A DNA stretch of 36,144 nucleotides from Acidobacteriota bacterium (GTDB lineage Bacteria; Acidobacteriota; Terriglobia; Versatilivoradales; Versatilivoraceae). Numbering within the stretch: the first letter of the stretch is position 1; each line of letters opens with the position of its first letter. This document shows positions 15,412 to 22,469 of the stretch, in pieces. A model generated the notes under the pieces. That model did not search any database, was not told the DNA's origin, and was given only the letters and a program-made list of their open reading frames with translations. The stretch spans positions 1-36,144 of the forward strand of contig JAJECY010000001.1 in NCBI GenBank assembly GCA_022821775.1, written 5' to 3'. The translations under genes and the position numbers were made by a program.

Positions 15412-17817
15412 TCACAGCGCCTGTCGTCGGAGGCGCAGGGCGTTGCCGATGACCGAAAGGGAACTGAACGTCATGGCGGCGGCGGCAATCATGGGGTTCA
15501 GGAACAGGCCGAAGAGCGGATAGAGGAGGCCGGCGGCAACCGGGATGCCCAGCAGATTGTAGACAAAGGCCAGGAACAGGTTCTGGCGAATGTTGCGCAT
15601 GGTCCGACGGCTCAGGCGGAAGGCCCGAACCAGGCCTCCCAGGTCTCCTCCCAGCAGGGTGATGCCGGCGCTCTCGATGGCCACGTCGGTGCCGCCTCCC
15701 ATGGCGATGCCCACTTGCGCCTGGGCGAGCGCGGGGGCGTCATTGATGCCGTCACCGGCCATGGCCACCCGCTTGCCCTCCTCCTGCAGTTGTTTGACGA
15801 TCATTGCTTTTTCGGCGGGATTCACTTCTGCCTTGACCTGGTCGATTCCCAATTCGTACGCGACTCTCTCGGCGGACTTTCGGTGGTCCCCGGTGGCCAT
15901 CAGGATGCGCAGTCCTTCCTGTTGCAACTGGTACAGGGCCTCCTTGGCAGAGCGTTTGACGGGATCTTCCACTCCCAGCCATCCGGCCAATCGGCCGTCG
16001 GCAGCCACCAGCACCACGGCCTGGCCCGACTCCCTCACGCTGTCCCGCTGGTGAGGGGGCGTCTCCGTTTCGATCCCCAGCTCCTCCAGCATTCTTGCGT
16101 TGCCCACCGCCAGGGACCGCCCTAGCACGCTTCCCCGAATCCCTCTCCCTGGAACGGCCTGGAAGTCCTGGACGGGAGCCGGGTCGAGGCCGCGGCTCCT
16201 GGCCGCTTCCAGGATGGCCCCTGCCAGGGGGTGTTCGCTGGCTTGCTCCAGGCCGGCCACCGACGACAACATCTCCTCTTCGCTCCAGCCCGGCAGGGCT
16301 ACCAGTGTCCGCAGCCCGGGTTTGCCCTCGGTGAGAGTTCCCGTCTTGTCCACCACCAGGGTGTCCACGCCGGCCAGGGCTTCCAGGGACGCGGCCTTCT
16401 TTACCAGCACGCCGGAGCCGGCTCCCCGTCCGGTGGCCACCATGATCGACATGGGCGTGGCCAGGCCGAGGGCGCAGGGGCAGGCGATAATCAACACGGC
16501 CACGGCATTGACCAGGCCGTAAGCCATGGCGGGCTGCGGTCCCAGCAGGCTCCAGACCACAAAGGTCAGCAGGGCGGCCAGGAGGACCGCGGGAACAAAG
16601 CGGGCAGAAACCGCGTCGGCGAAGCGCTGGATGGGCGCGCGGGTCCTCTGGGCTTCGGCCACCATCTGAACGATCCGGGCCAAAACGGTGTCCTGCCCCA
16701 CCCGGGTGGCCTGCATGACGAAACTGCCGGTCTGATTCATGGTGCCCCCGGTCACCCGGTTGGCGGGAAGCTTCCGGACCGGCAGGGGCTCACCGGTAAT
16801 CATGGATTCATCCACCGAGCTGGCGCCCTCCAGGACCACGCCGTCCACCGGAATGCGCTCGCCCGGACGAACCCGCAGTCGAGCATCCACCTCGACGAGA
16901 TCCAGCGAGACCTCCTCCTCGGTTCCATCCTCGCCCAACCGGCGTGCGGTCTCGGGAGCCAGCCTCAGAAGCGAGCGGATGGCGCTGCCCGTTCGCTGCC
17001 GGGCCCGAAGCTCCAGCACCTGTCCCAGCAGGACAAGGGTGGTGATGACGGCCGCCGCTTCGAAATAGACGGGAACGGCTCCGTCCGGACCTGTAAAGGC
17101 TTCCGGGAAGCGGGAAGGAGCCAGGATGGCCGCCAGGCTGTAGAGGTAGCTGGTGGCCGTGCCCAGACCGATCAGGGTAAACATGTTGGGGCTTCGGTGG
17201 ACCAGGGAAGACCACCCCCGCTGCAGCAGCGGCCATCCCCCCCAGAGAACCACGGGGGTTGCCAGCAGGCATTGAATCCAGGCCGAGACCTCGACCAGCC
17301 GGTGCGGCAGCAGGGAACCGCCGGCAATCATTTCCGACATGGCCAACAGGAAGATGGGAAGCGTCAGAACCAGGCTGACCCTGAAGCGACTGCTCATGTC
17401 GGACAATTCCGGATTGTCGGGCTCCTCCAGGGAAACCGCTCGGGGTTCGAGGGCCATGCCGCATAGGGAACAGGCTCCGGGTCGATCGGCCAGGACTTCG
17501 GGGTGCATGGGGCAGGTGTAGCTCGCCGGCTGCCGGCCGTGTTCCCCCGCTTCCGGTGTTCCGCACCCGGAGGCCGGGACCGCGGGGGCCTCCGGGCTGC
17601 CCAGGTAACGATCGGGATCGGCCTCGAATCGGACCCGGCAGTGCGAGCGGCAAAAGTAGTAGGTCCGGTCGCCGAACCTGTATGAATCGGCCGCGGTCTC
17701 GGGGTCGACCCACATGCCGCACACCGGGTCCCGCACGGACCCGGGCCGGGGGTGTGAAGGTCCATGGCCGGTTGGCTCATCCTCGTCCGGAAGAATATTG
17801 AATTTGAGAGGATCCAT
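15412..17817 (-). CDS. copA: Copper-translocating P1B-type ATPase with YHS and heavy-metal-binding domains
   Basis: An 801-residue inner-membrane Cu+ exporter. The N-terminus has a YHS metal site (DPVCGM near residue 30 and YYFCRSHC near 55) and a second metal-binding domain (YTCPMHPEV and [10 protein letters not shown], residues 100-125) instead of the usual HMA domain. The core has eight predicted membrane segments, phosphatase-loop TGEP, the transport motif CPC in IIACPCALG, phosphorylation motif DKTGT, ATP-site SEHPLA, and hinge [12 protein letters not shown] in the penultimate segment and the M..SS pattern in MTFSSLS fit Cu+ (P1B-1) selectivity. TGES is TGEP and TGDN reads TGDH, both seen in this branch. 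It stands alone; no chaperone or CueR-like regulator is adjacent. Confidence 0.95.
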   Translation of the reverse strand: MDPLKFNILPDEDEPTGHGPSHPRPGSVRDPVCGMWVDPETAADSYRFGDRTYYFCRSHCRVRFEADPDRYLGSPEAPAVPASGCGTPEAGEHGRQPASYTCPMHPEVLADRPGACSLCGMALEPRAVSLEEPDNPELSDMSSRFRVSLVLTLPIFLLAMSEMIAGGSLLPHRLVEVSAWIQCLLATPVVLWGGWPLLQRGWSSLVHRSPNMFTLIGLGTATSYLYSLAAILAPSRFPEAFTGPDGAVPVYFEAAAVITTLVLLGQVLELRARQRTGSAIRSLLRLAPETARRLGEDGTEEEVSLDLVEVDARLRVRPGERIPVDGVVLEGASSVDESMITGEPLPVRKLPANRVTGGTMNQTGSFVMQATRVGQDTVLARIVQMVAEAQRTRAPIQRFADAVSARFVPAVLLAALLTFVVWSLLGPQPAMAYGLVNAVAVLIIACPCALGLATPMSIMVATGRGAGSGVLVKKAASLEALAGVDTLVVDKTGTLTEGKPGLRTLVALPGWSEEEMLSSVAGLEQASEHPLAGAILEAARSRGLDPAPVQDFQAVPGRGIRGSVLGRSLAVGNARMLEELGIETETPPHQRDSVRESGQAVVLVAADGRLAGWLGVEDPVKRSAKEALYQLQQEGLRILMATGDHRKSAERVAYELGIDQVKAEVNPAEKAMIVKQLQEEGKRVAMAGDGINDAPALAQAQVGIAMGGGTDVAIESAGITLLGGDLGGLVRAFRLSRRTMRNIRQNLFLAFVYNLLGIPVAAGLLYPLFGLFLNPMIAAAAMTFSSLSVIGNALRLRRQAL

Positions 17818-17867
17818 GGCCTGTCAACATGCCCGGGATTCGGCCAAGACGCCTGGTTCAGCGCTCA

Positions 17868-17896
17868 AGTATCACTCCCCCCTTGAGGGGGAGTCG
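17868..17896 (-). repeat. 29-bp palindromic dispersed repeat, copy 2
   Basis: Exact reverse complement of 6172-6200. Beyond the palindrome, a CGGTGGGGGG block (about 17923-17932) matches the CCCCCCACCG block flanking the other copy. The repeat unit is therefore about 60-70 bases with a variable middle. Both copies sit in the promoter-side gap of a plus-strand gene. Confidence 0.85.
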
Positions 17897-17993
17897 GAGA
17901 GACGGCGCAGTTTGCCGTCGATCCGGTGGGGGGCCAACGCCTCCTCCCAGAAATCGCAACCCTTCCCGGTAATAGATCCCGCTTACTGAAGAA

Positions 17994-18010
17994 TTTTGCA
18001 AAAGGCTCAA
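17994..18010 (+). repeat. ATTTTGCAAAAGGCTCA motif, copy
   Basis: A 17-base motif with the 10-bp palindrome TTTTGCAAAA at its left end. It is identical to 22415-22431 and close to 15221-15236. All copies are intergenic and in the same orientation. It could be a regulatory site or the conserved end of a larger decayed repeat. Confidence 0.75.
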
Positions 18011-18181
18011 CAATAAACCACTGGTCTATTCTACACGCCCGCACGGGCTCTGCCTGCCTTCGGAAACACCTCCACGACGGTGGCGGCCCCGGGGTCTCTT
18101 GATTGAATCGCCTGGAATTATGCTATTGTTCCGTCGAGTTGGCTGATCCTGAGAGCTGCCGGATCGATCAAGGAGTCCCTG

Positions 18182-19216
18182 GTGCACAGGCGGGTTGTCT
18201 CCCACCCTCATCGGCGCTTCTGGAAAACGGCGGTTGCCCTGGTCGGCCTGCTGCTGCTGGGTGCGACGGGGTTCTGGCTGCTGGAGGACATGGCAGTTCT
18301 GGATGCCCTCTACATGGCCGTGATCACCTTGAGCACGGTCGGCTTCGGCGAAGTCCGGCCCCTGTCGTCGGGTGGCAAGCTCTTCACCATCGTGCTCATT
18401 CTGGGAGCCGGCTGGCTGGCCATGTACCTGCTGAGCGGCATGGCCGATTTTCTGCTCTCCGGCGAAGGACGGGCCTACCTCCAAAAGCGACGCTTGCTCC
18501 GAATGCTGGACAAACTCTCCGATCACGTCATCGTTTGCGGCTACGGGCGGGTGGGCCGCCACGTGGCTCAGGAGCTGGCCGCCCAAGGCCTCCCCTTCGT
18601 GGTGATCGATCCCTCGGCCGAAAAAACTAGCCAAGTAAGCCTTTCCGGTTTCCTGGCGCTGCAGGGGGACGGGGCCAACGAGGCTCTGCTGGCTCAAGCC
18701 GGAATCGAGCGGGCCCGCGGTCTGCTGGTGGCCGCCGATTCCGACGCCCAGAACGTGTTCATCGTGCTCAGCGCGCGCAGCGTGAGGTCGGACCTCCTGA
18801 TCGTGGCTCGGGCCATCGACGAGCAGTCTGAAAGCAAGCTGGTGAAAGCCGGCGCCAATCGGGTGATCCTGCCCTATCAGTTCAGCGGCCGCAGGATGGT
18901 CACCATGCTGATCCGGCCCGAAGTGGCAAACTTTCTGGATGAAGTGGCCTACGGGAGCGGCCTCGAGCTCCACATGGAGCAGTTCCGACTCTCGCCGGAC
19001 TCTCCCCTTGTGGGCCAGACCCTGGAGCAGTGCCGGTGGCGCGCCCGCTTCGGCGTCACGGTGCTGGCCTGCAAGCTGGCCGATGGCGGGATCAATGCCA
19101 GCCCCTCCGCCGATACCCATTTGACCGCCGGTCTGAGGATGATCGTTCTCGGAACCCGGGAGCAGCTCCGAAACCTGCCCGAACTGGCCCGGGGGAAGCT
19201 CGAGGCCTTTAGTTAG
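18182..19216 (+). CDS. Potassium channel with RCK (TrkA-N/TrkA-C) domains
   Basis: A 344-residue inner-membrane K+ channel of the MthK-like type. TM1 (about residues 17-35), the pore helix and filter TVGFGE (52-57), and TM2 (about 66-88) are followed by a TrkA-N Rossmann domain (VIVCGYGRVGRHVAQEL from residue 116, binding NAD or nucleotide) and a TrkA-C ligand domain (about 255-340). The filter has Phe in place of the more common Tyr and ends in Glu instead of Asp. The GTG start at 18182 is supported by AAGGAG 6 nt upstream. It stands alone on the plus strand. Four subunits should assemble, with RCK domains gating the pore. Confidence 0.93.
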   Translation: MHRRVVSHPHRRFWKTAVALVGLLLLGATGFWLLEDMAVLDALYMAVITLSTVGFGEVRPLSSGGKLFTIVLILGAGWLAMYLLSGMADFLLSGEGRAYLQKRRLLRMLDKLSDHVIVCGYGRVGRHVAQELAAQGLPFVVIDPSAEKTSQVSLSGFLALQGDGANEALLAQAGIERARGLLVAADSDAQNVFIVLSARSVRSDLLIVARAIDEQSESKLVKAGANRVILPYQFSGRRMVTMLIRPEVANFLDEVAYGSGLELHMEQFRLSPDSPLVGQTLEQCRWRARFGVTVLACKLADGGINASPSADTHLTAGLRMIVLGTREQLRNLPELARGKLEAFS

Positions 19217-19385
19217 TGGAGAGTGAAGAGTGGAGAGTGGAGAGTGGTCGGCGGAGGATCCCAGGAGCAGGCAAGTACCTCGTAACCTGATTGCACTCAT
19301 TTTCCGGCCTATACGGCTGCGCCAAGATCAACAAGACGCTTGACGCATCGATTCAATCACTCTCCACTCTCCACTATTCACCTAG
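19214..19385. repeat. Small intergenic element A flanked by inverted GTGGAGAGTGAAGA-type repeats
   Basis: The left side (19215-19247) is a stretch of GTGGAGAGT/GAAGAGTGGAGAGT units. The right side (19358-19375) is its inverted form (CACTCTCCACTCTCCACT). The right interior (19325-19357) reads as AKINKTLDASIQSLSTL in one frame and aligns with both ends of the element at 25329-25590. No complete gene lies inside. The element begins exactly at the stop codon of the potassium channel gene. Confidence 0.7.
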
Positions 19386-19445
19386 CCCCGCCCCAGTCCG
19401 ATACCACGCGGCCGCTCGTTCGAAGCGCAACAGACCTGTCCCAGA

Positions 19446-20462
19446 CTAGCGGTACCGGCTCTTGATTCGAGGGATCAGGTACTCGCCGAAGGCAGCCTCC
19501 TTGTCGTAGCGGGGCGCCCAACCCCAATCGGCGCGGGCCGCCGAATCGTCCACTTCAGCCGGCCAGGAATCCACGATGGCCTGACGCTTGCGATCGGGCT
19601 TGAAGTCGATCTCCGCCCGAGGCCATTCCTCGAGGATGCGTCGATGTATTTCCGCCGCCGTCATGCTGAAGCTGCTGACGTTGTACTCGGTCTGACGGAG
19701 CTTTTCCCTTGGGGCCTTTTGGAGTTGCAGCAGGGCGTTGACGGCGTCCGGCATGACGATGAAGGGGAGTCGGGTGTCGGGAACAACAAAGCAGCCGTAC
19801 TGCTTGCCGCTGGCGGCGGCATGGATCATTTCCGGAGCATAGTCGGTGGTGCCGCCGCTGGGCAGGGTGACGGCGCTGATCAGTCCGGGGAAGCGGATGC
19901 AGCGGAAGTCGATGCCGTGGCCCGATGAATCGGCTGCCAGTTGCCGGTAGTGGTTGGCGTAATAGCGCCCCAGGTGCTCGCAGTAGAGCTTGTTGCACCC
20001 ATACATGGTGGTGGGGAAGTTCCACTCGGTTTCCCGGACCCTGCCGGTGGTTTGCTTGACCTCCCGGCCAGGCAGTCCGTAGGCGGCGATGGAGCTGGGG
20101 AACATGAATTTCACCGGACGGCCGTGCCATTGAGACTGCTCGACGGCCATCTGGAGCAGTCTCAGCGTGCCGCCCGCGTTCACCCGGTGGGCGGCATCGG
20201 GGGTGAACTCGGCCCGTGTGGACAGCAGAGCCGCCAGGTGATAGACGGTGTGGATTTCGTACTCGCTCTGCATCCGCTCCAGCATCCTCTCGTCCAGAAT
20301 GTCTCCGTTGACGCAGGCCTTGCACCGGCTTCCGATCCGGCTGTCGATGGGCCGGATATCCAGGGCCACCAGGTCCTCGACACCTTCCTCGGCCAGCCGG
20401 CCGATGAGCCCATGCCCCACTTCACCGCTGGCTCCGGTGATCAGGGTGGCGGTCTGTCTCAT
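19446..20462 (-). CDS. NAD-dependent epimerase/dehydratase-family SDR, L-threonine 3-dehydrogenase-like
   Basis: A 338-residue extended short-chain dehydrogenase. The NAD loop TLITGASGEVGHGL is at the N-terminus, and the catalytic set is PSSIAAYG with YGCNK (Tyr-x-x-x-Lys). The RFPGLISAVTLPSGGTTDYAPEMIHAA segment is typical of SDR-type threonine dehydrogenases, which oxidise L-threonine to 2-amino-3-ketobutyrate. Related nucleotide-sugar epimerases lack the TTDYA element, so TDH is favoured but not proven. The ATG at 20462 overlaps the stop of the ASPIC/UnbV gene by four bases (ATGA), implying translational coupling to that very different secreted protein. Confidence 0.85.
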   Translation of the reverse strand: MRQTATLITGASGEVGHGLIGRLAEEGVEDLVALDIRPIDSRIGSRCKACVNGDILDERMLERMQSEYEIHTVYHLAALLSTRAEFTPDAAHRVNAGGTLRLLQMAVEQSQWHGRPVKFMFPSSIAAYGLPGREVKQTTGRVRETEWNFPTTMYGCNKLYCEHLGRYYANHYRQLAADSSGHGIDFRCIRFPGLISAVTLPSGGTTDYAPEMIHAAASGKQYGCFVVPDTRLPFIVMPDAVNALLQLQKAPREKLRQTEYNVSSFSMTAAEIHRRILEEWPRAEIDFKPDRKRQAIVDSWPAEVDDSAARADWGWAPRYDKEAAFGEYLIPRIKSRYR

Positions 20463-22195
20463 CGGTTCACGCTCCCGTTCTTGTCCTTGCCGTCGCTGGA
20501 GGCTTTTGTCTCACCGCCGGGGACCTCGCCGGACTCGACTATTCTATGGTAGCGGTTGATCTCGAGCCCGGGAACCGTCTGGACTCTCCCGCTGGGCCAG
20601 CGGATCTCGAGGCGGCACTCTTCATTCACTGGACTCCCCAGCCCAAAGACCACGCGTTTGTCATGGGAGGCCAGGAAACTGGCCCCACCGGTCAGCCATC
20701 TGGTGTAACGCTTGTCGCCTGACATCAGGGACAACTTGCTGCCGATAGCGTCTCGGTTACTCTGGCGGCCCTGCAGCTCGAATCCGATCCAGGCCCCTTC
20801 CTGTCCGGTGTTGTTCCGTAACAGCACCGGCCTCTCATTCAGCCGGACAAAGACCACATCCATGTCCCCGTCATTGTCGTAATCCCCCAACGCCATACCC
20901 CTGGCGGAGTGCCTGGTGCGGAACACCGGTCCCGCTTGAGCAGCCATGTTCCGGAATTTCAGGTCGCCGACGTTGGCCAGCAGCAGGGGAAGCTGGCGGT
21001 AATGGATGTCCCTGCGCGACAGCTCGATGGTTTGACTCACGTGGCCGTTGACGATGGCCAGGTCCAGGTCGCTGTCGTTGTCGTAGTCGATGAAGCGGGC
21101 GCCCCAGCCCACGAACGGCCGAGTGAAGCCGGCCAGCCCGGAGGGCCGGGTCCACTCGCGGTAGAGCAACTGCGGGGTGCTCAAATAGAGGGCGTGGTAC
21201 TCGTCATGGAAGTTGGTCACGATGAAATCGGGGCGGCCGTCTCCATTGAGATCGGCGGCATCCACTCCCATGCCGGCCCGTGCTTCTCCGTTGACGCTAT
21301 AGGCGATTTCCGCGTCGAACCCGCGGTCTTCGAAGGAGCCGTTCCCGCGGTTCAGCAGCAGCAGGTCGGGCGAGGCGTCCCCCGCCACGAACAGGTCGTC
21401 CCAGCCGTCGTCGTCGATGTCCACGCTGACGACTCCGAAGGCCCGCCCCAGGTGCCGGGCCACTCCCGACGAACGGCTCACGTCGCTGAAGGCGCCGGCG
21501 CCGTTGTTGCGAAAAAGCTTGGGGCGCCGTGGAGGGTAGGCTCGCTGCGAACAGTATTCGGGCTTGCCGGCAAAGTTGCAGGGGCGGGGATGGGAAAAAG
21601 ACAACCCGGCATAGTTGCAAACGAAGAGATCCAGCTTCCCGTCGCGGTCGTAGTCGAACCAGACCGCGCTGGCCGCCCATTCGCCGGCGTTTTCCAGACC
21701 AGCCTGTCGGGTAACTTCACGGAAGGTGCCGTCTCCTTCATTGTGAAACAGGGCGCTGGTGGGAAAACCGGTGACATACAGGTCCTGAAGCCCGTCATTG
21801 TCATAATCGGCGCTGGCTGCACCCATGCCATAGAAGGGCATCTCGGCCACCCCCGTGCTCTGGGCGACGTCCTCGAACTTGCCGTTGCCCAGGTTGCGGT
21901 AGAGGGCGTTTCGGACCGGGGACGGGCTCTTGCCGTTCGGAGTTTCACCGCCGTTGACGAAGTAGATGTCCAGCCAGCCGTCGTTATCGAAGTCCAGAAA
22001 GGCGACCCCGCCGCAGGAGGCCTCAATGAGAAAGCGATCGTGGGACTGGCCGTTGAAATGTTTCCAGGTGATGCCGGCCTGGAGGGAAACGTCGGTGAAG
22101 AGTTCCGGGGTGGATTGCCCGGCAGGTTCAGCCCATAGGTGCCAAGAAGGGGCCAAGAGGAGGGCAGCGGCGATTCGTACCAATGATTGAGACAT
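20459..22195 (-). CDS. CRTAC1-like secreted protein with VCBS/FG-GAP repeats and ASPIC/UnbV domain
   Basis: A 578-residue exported protein. The signal peptide is RIAAALLLAPSWHLWA. Then come repeated calcium-loop FG-GAP/VCBS units (DFDNDGWLDIY, DYDNDGLQDLY, DYDRDGKLDLF, DIDDDGWDDLF, DLNGDGRPDF, DYDNDSDLDL, DYDNDGDMDV) that should build a propeller. The C-terminal ASPIC/UnbV domain is marked by NRDAIGSKL and EIRWPSGRVQTVPGL. ATG at 22195 is chosen because it directly precedes the signal peptide; an in-frame extension to 22378 runs through a CACAAAA-rich repeat and is rejected. No Shine-Dalgarno is evident. Such proteins often sit beside TPR and TonB-receptor genes in Acidobacteriota; their role is undefined, probably binding at the cell surface. 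Confidence 0.93.
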   Translation of the reverse strand: MSQSLVRIAAALLLAPSWHLWAEPAGQSTPELFTDVSLQAGITWKHFNGQSHDRFLIEASCGGVAFLDFDNDGWLDIYFVNGGETPNGKSPSPVRNALYRNLGNGKFEDVAQSTGVAEMPFYGMGAASADYDNDGLQDLYVTGFPTSALFHNEGDGTFREVTRQAGLENAGEWAASAVWFDYDRDGKLDLFVCNYAGLSFSHPRPCNFAGKPEYCSQRAYPPRRPKLFRNNGAGAFSDVSRSSGVARHLGRAFGVVSVDIDDDGWDDLFVAGDASPDLLLLNRGNGSFEDRGFDAEIAYSVNGEARAGMGVDAADLNGDGRPDFIVTNFHDEYHALYLSTPQLLYREWTRPSGLAGFTRPFVGWGARFIDYDNDSDLDLAIVNGHVSQTIELSRRDIHYRQLPLLLANVGDLKFRNMAAQAGPVFRTRHSARGMALGDYDNDGDMDVVFVRLNERPVLLRNNTGQEGAWIGFELQGRQSNRDAIGSKLSLMSGDKRYTRWLTGGASFLASHDKRVVFGLGSPVNEECRLEIRWPSGRVQTVPGLEINRYHRIVESGEVPGGETKASSDGKDKNGSVNR

Positions 22196-22237
22196 GGGAA
22201 AGGGAGGGAAACTTCTGGTTGACCTGCAGCTCAATGG

Positions 22238-22328
22238 CCACAAAAGGCACAAAAACACAAAAAGAACCATCGAATCGGCAAGACTGGAAATCAAGAGACT
22301 TATTTTGTGCCTTTTGTGCTTTTTGTGG
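22238..22328. repeat. CACAAAA-rich inverted repeat (hairpin-forming)
   Basis: Left arm CCACAAAAGGCACAAAAACA (from 22238 to about 22262) and right arm (22303-22328) are near-perfect reverse complements of about 25 bases around a 40-nt loop. The arms consist of short A-rich units separated by CAC or GGCAC. Peptides such as NHKKHKRHK and CFLCFLW result from translating it and appear in wrongly extended start sites. The repeat is transcribed as the leader of the ASPIC gene if its promoter lies further upstream. Confidence 0.8.
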
Positions 22329-22414
22329 TTTCTGTTGTTTCCTGGGATTTTTGTGGTGCACGCCGAAGCCTGCAGCACATCACCTTTGTCGCCTCAAGGT
22401 CATTCCCGATTGCA

Positions 22415-22431
22415 ATTTTGCAAAAGGCTCA
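22415..22431 (+). repeat. ATTTTGCAAAAGGCTCA motif, copy
   Basis: Identical over 17 bases to 17994-18010, in the same orientation. It lies 39 nt downstream of the TPR gene stop and beyond the CACAAAA inverted repeat, inside a gap made mostly of repeats. Confidence 0.75.
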
Positions 22432-22469
22432 TCCCTTCTTTACCCGTCGGCCTCCAAACTTGCGGCTCC

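Larger units (their letters stand above)
17818..18181. other. Divergent intergenic region with two repeat types
   Basis: It lies between the minus-strand copper ATPase and the plus-strand potassium channel, so both promoters should be here. The first half carries the second 29-bp palindrome with its flank (to about 17936). The middle carries a TTTTGCAAAAGGCTC motif. The last 12 bases hold AAGGAG (18170-18175), the ribosome site of the channel gene. No operator for a copper-responsive regulator was recognised. Confidence 0.5.
22196..22469. other. Gap between ASPIC and TPR genes, repeat-filled
   Basis: The 274 bases hold the CACAAAA-rich inverted repeat and one copy of the ATTTTGCAAAAGGCTCA motif. 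Both neighbours run on the minus strand, so this is the 5' leader of the ASPIC gene. No promoter was recognised and no gene is supported. Confidence 0.5.

Noticed and set aside
16231-17466. 411-residue plus-strand open frame
   Set aside because: Antisense to the copper ATPase, which has complete P-type motifs.
18026-19300. 424-residue minus-strand open frame
   Set aside because: Antisense to the potassium channel gene; His/Gln/Gly-rich without domains.
22196-22378. N-terminal extension of the ASPIC/UnbV protein (NHKKHKRHK, FVFLCLLW)
   Set aside because: It is a translation of the CACAAAA inverted repeat; the signal peptide starts at 22195.
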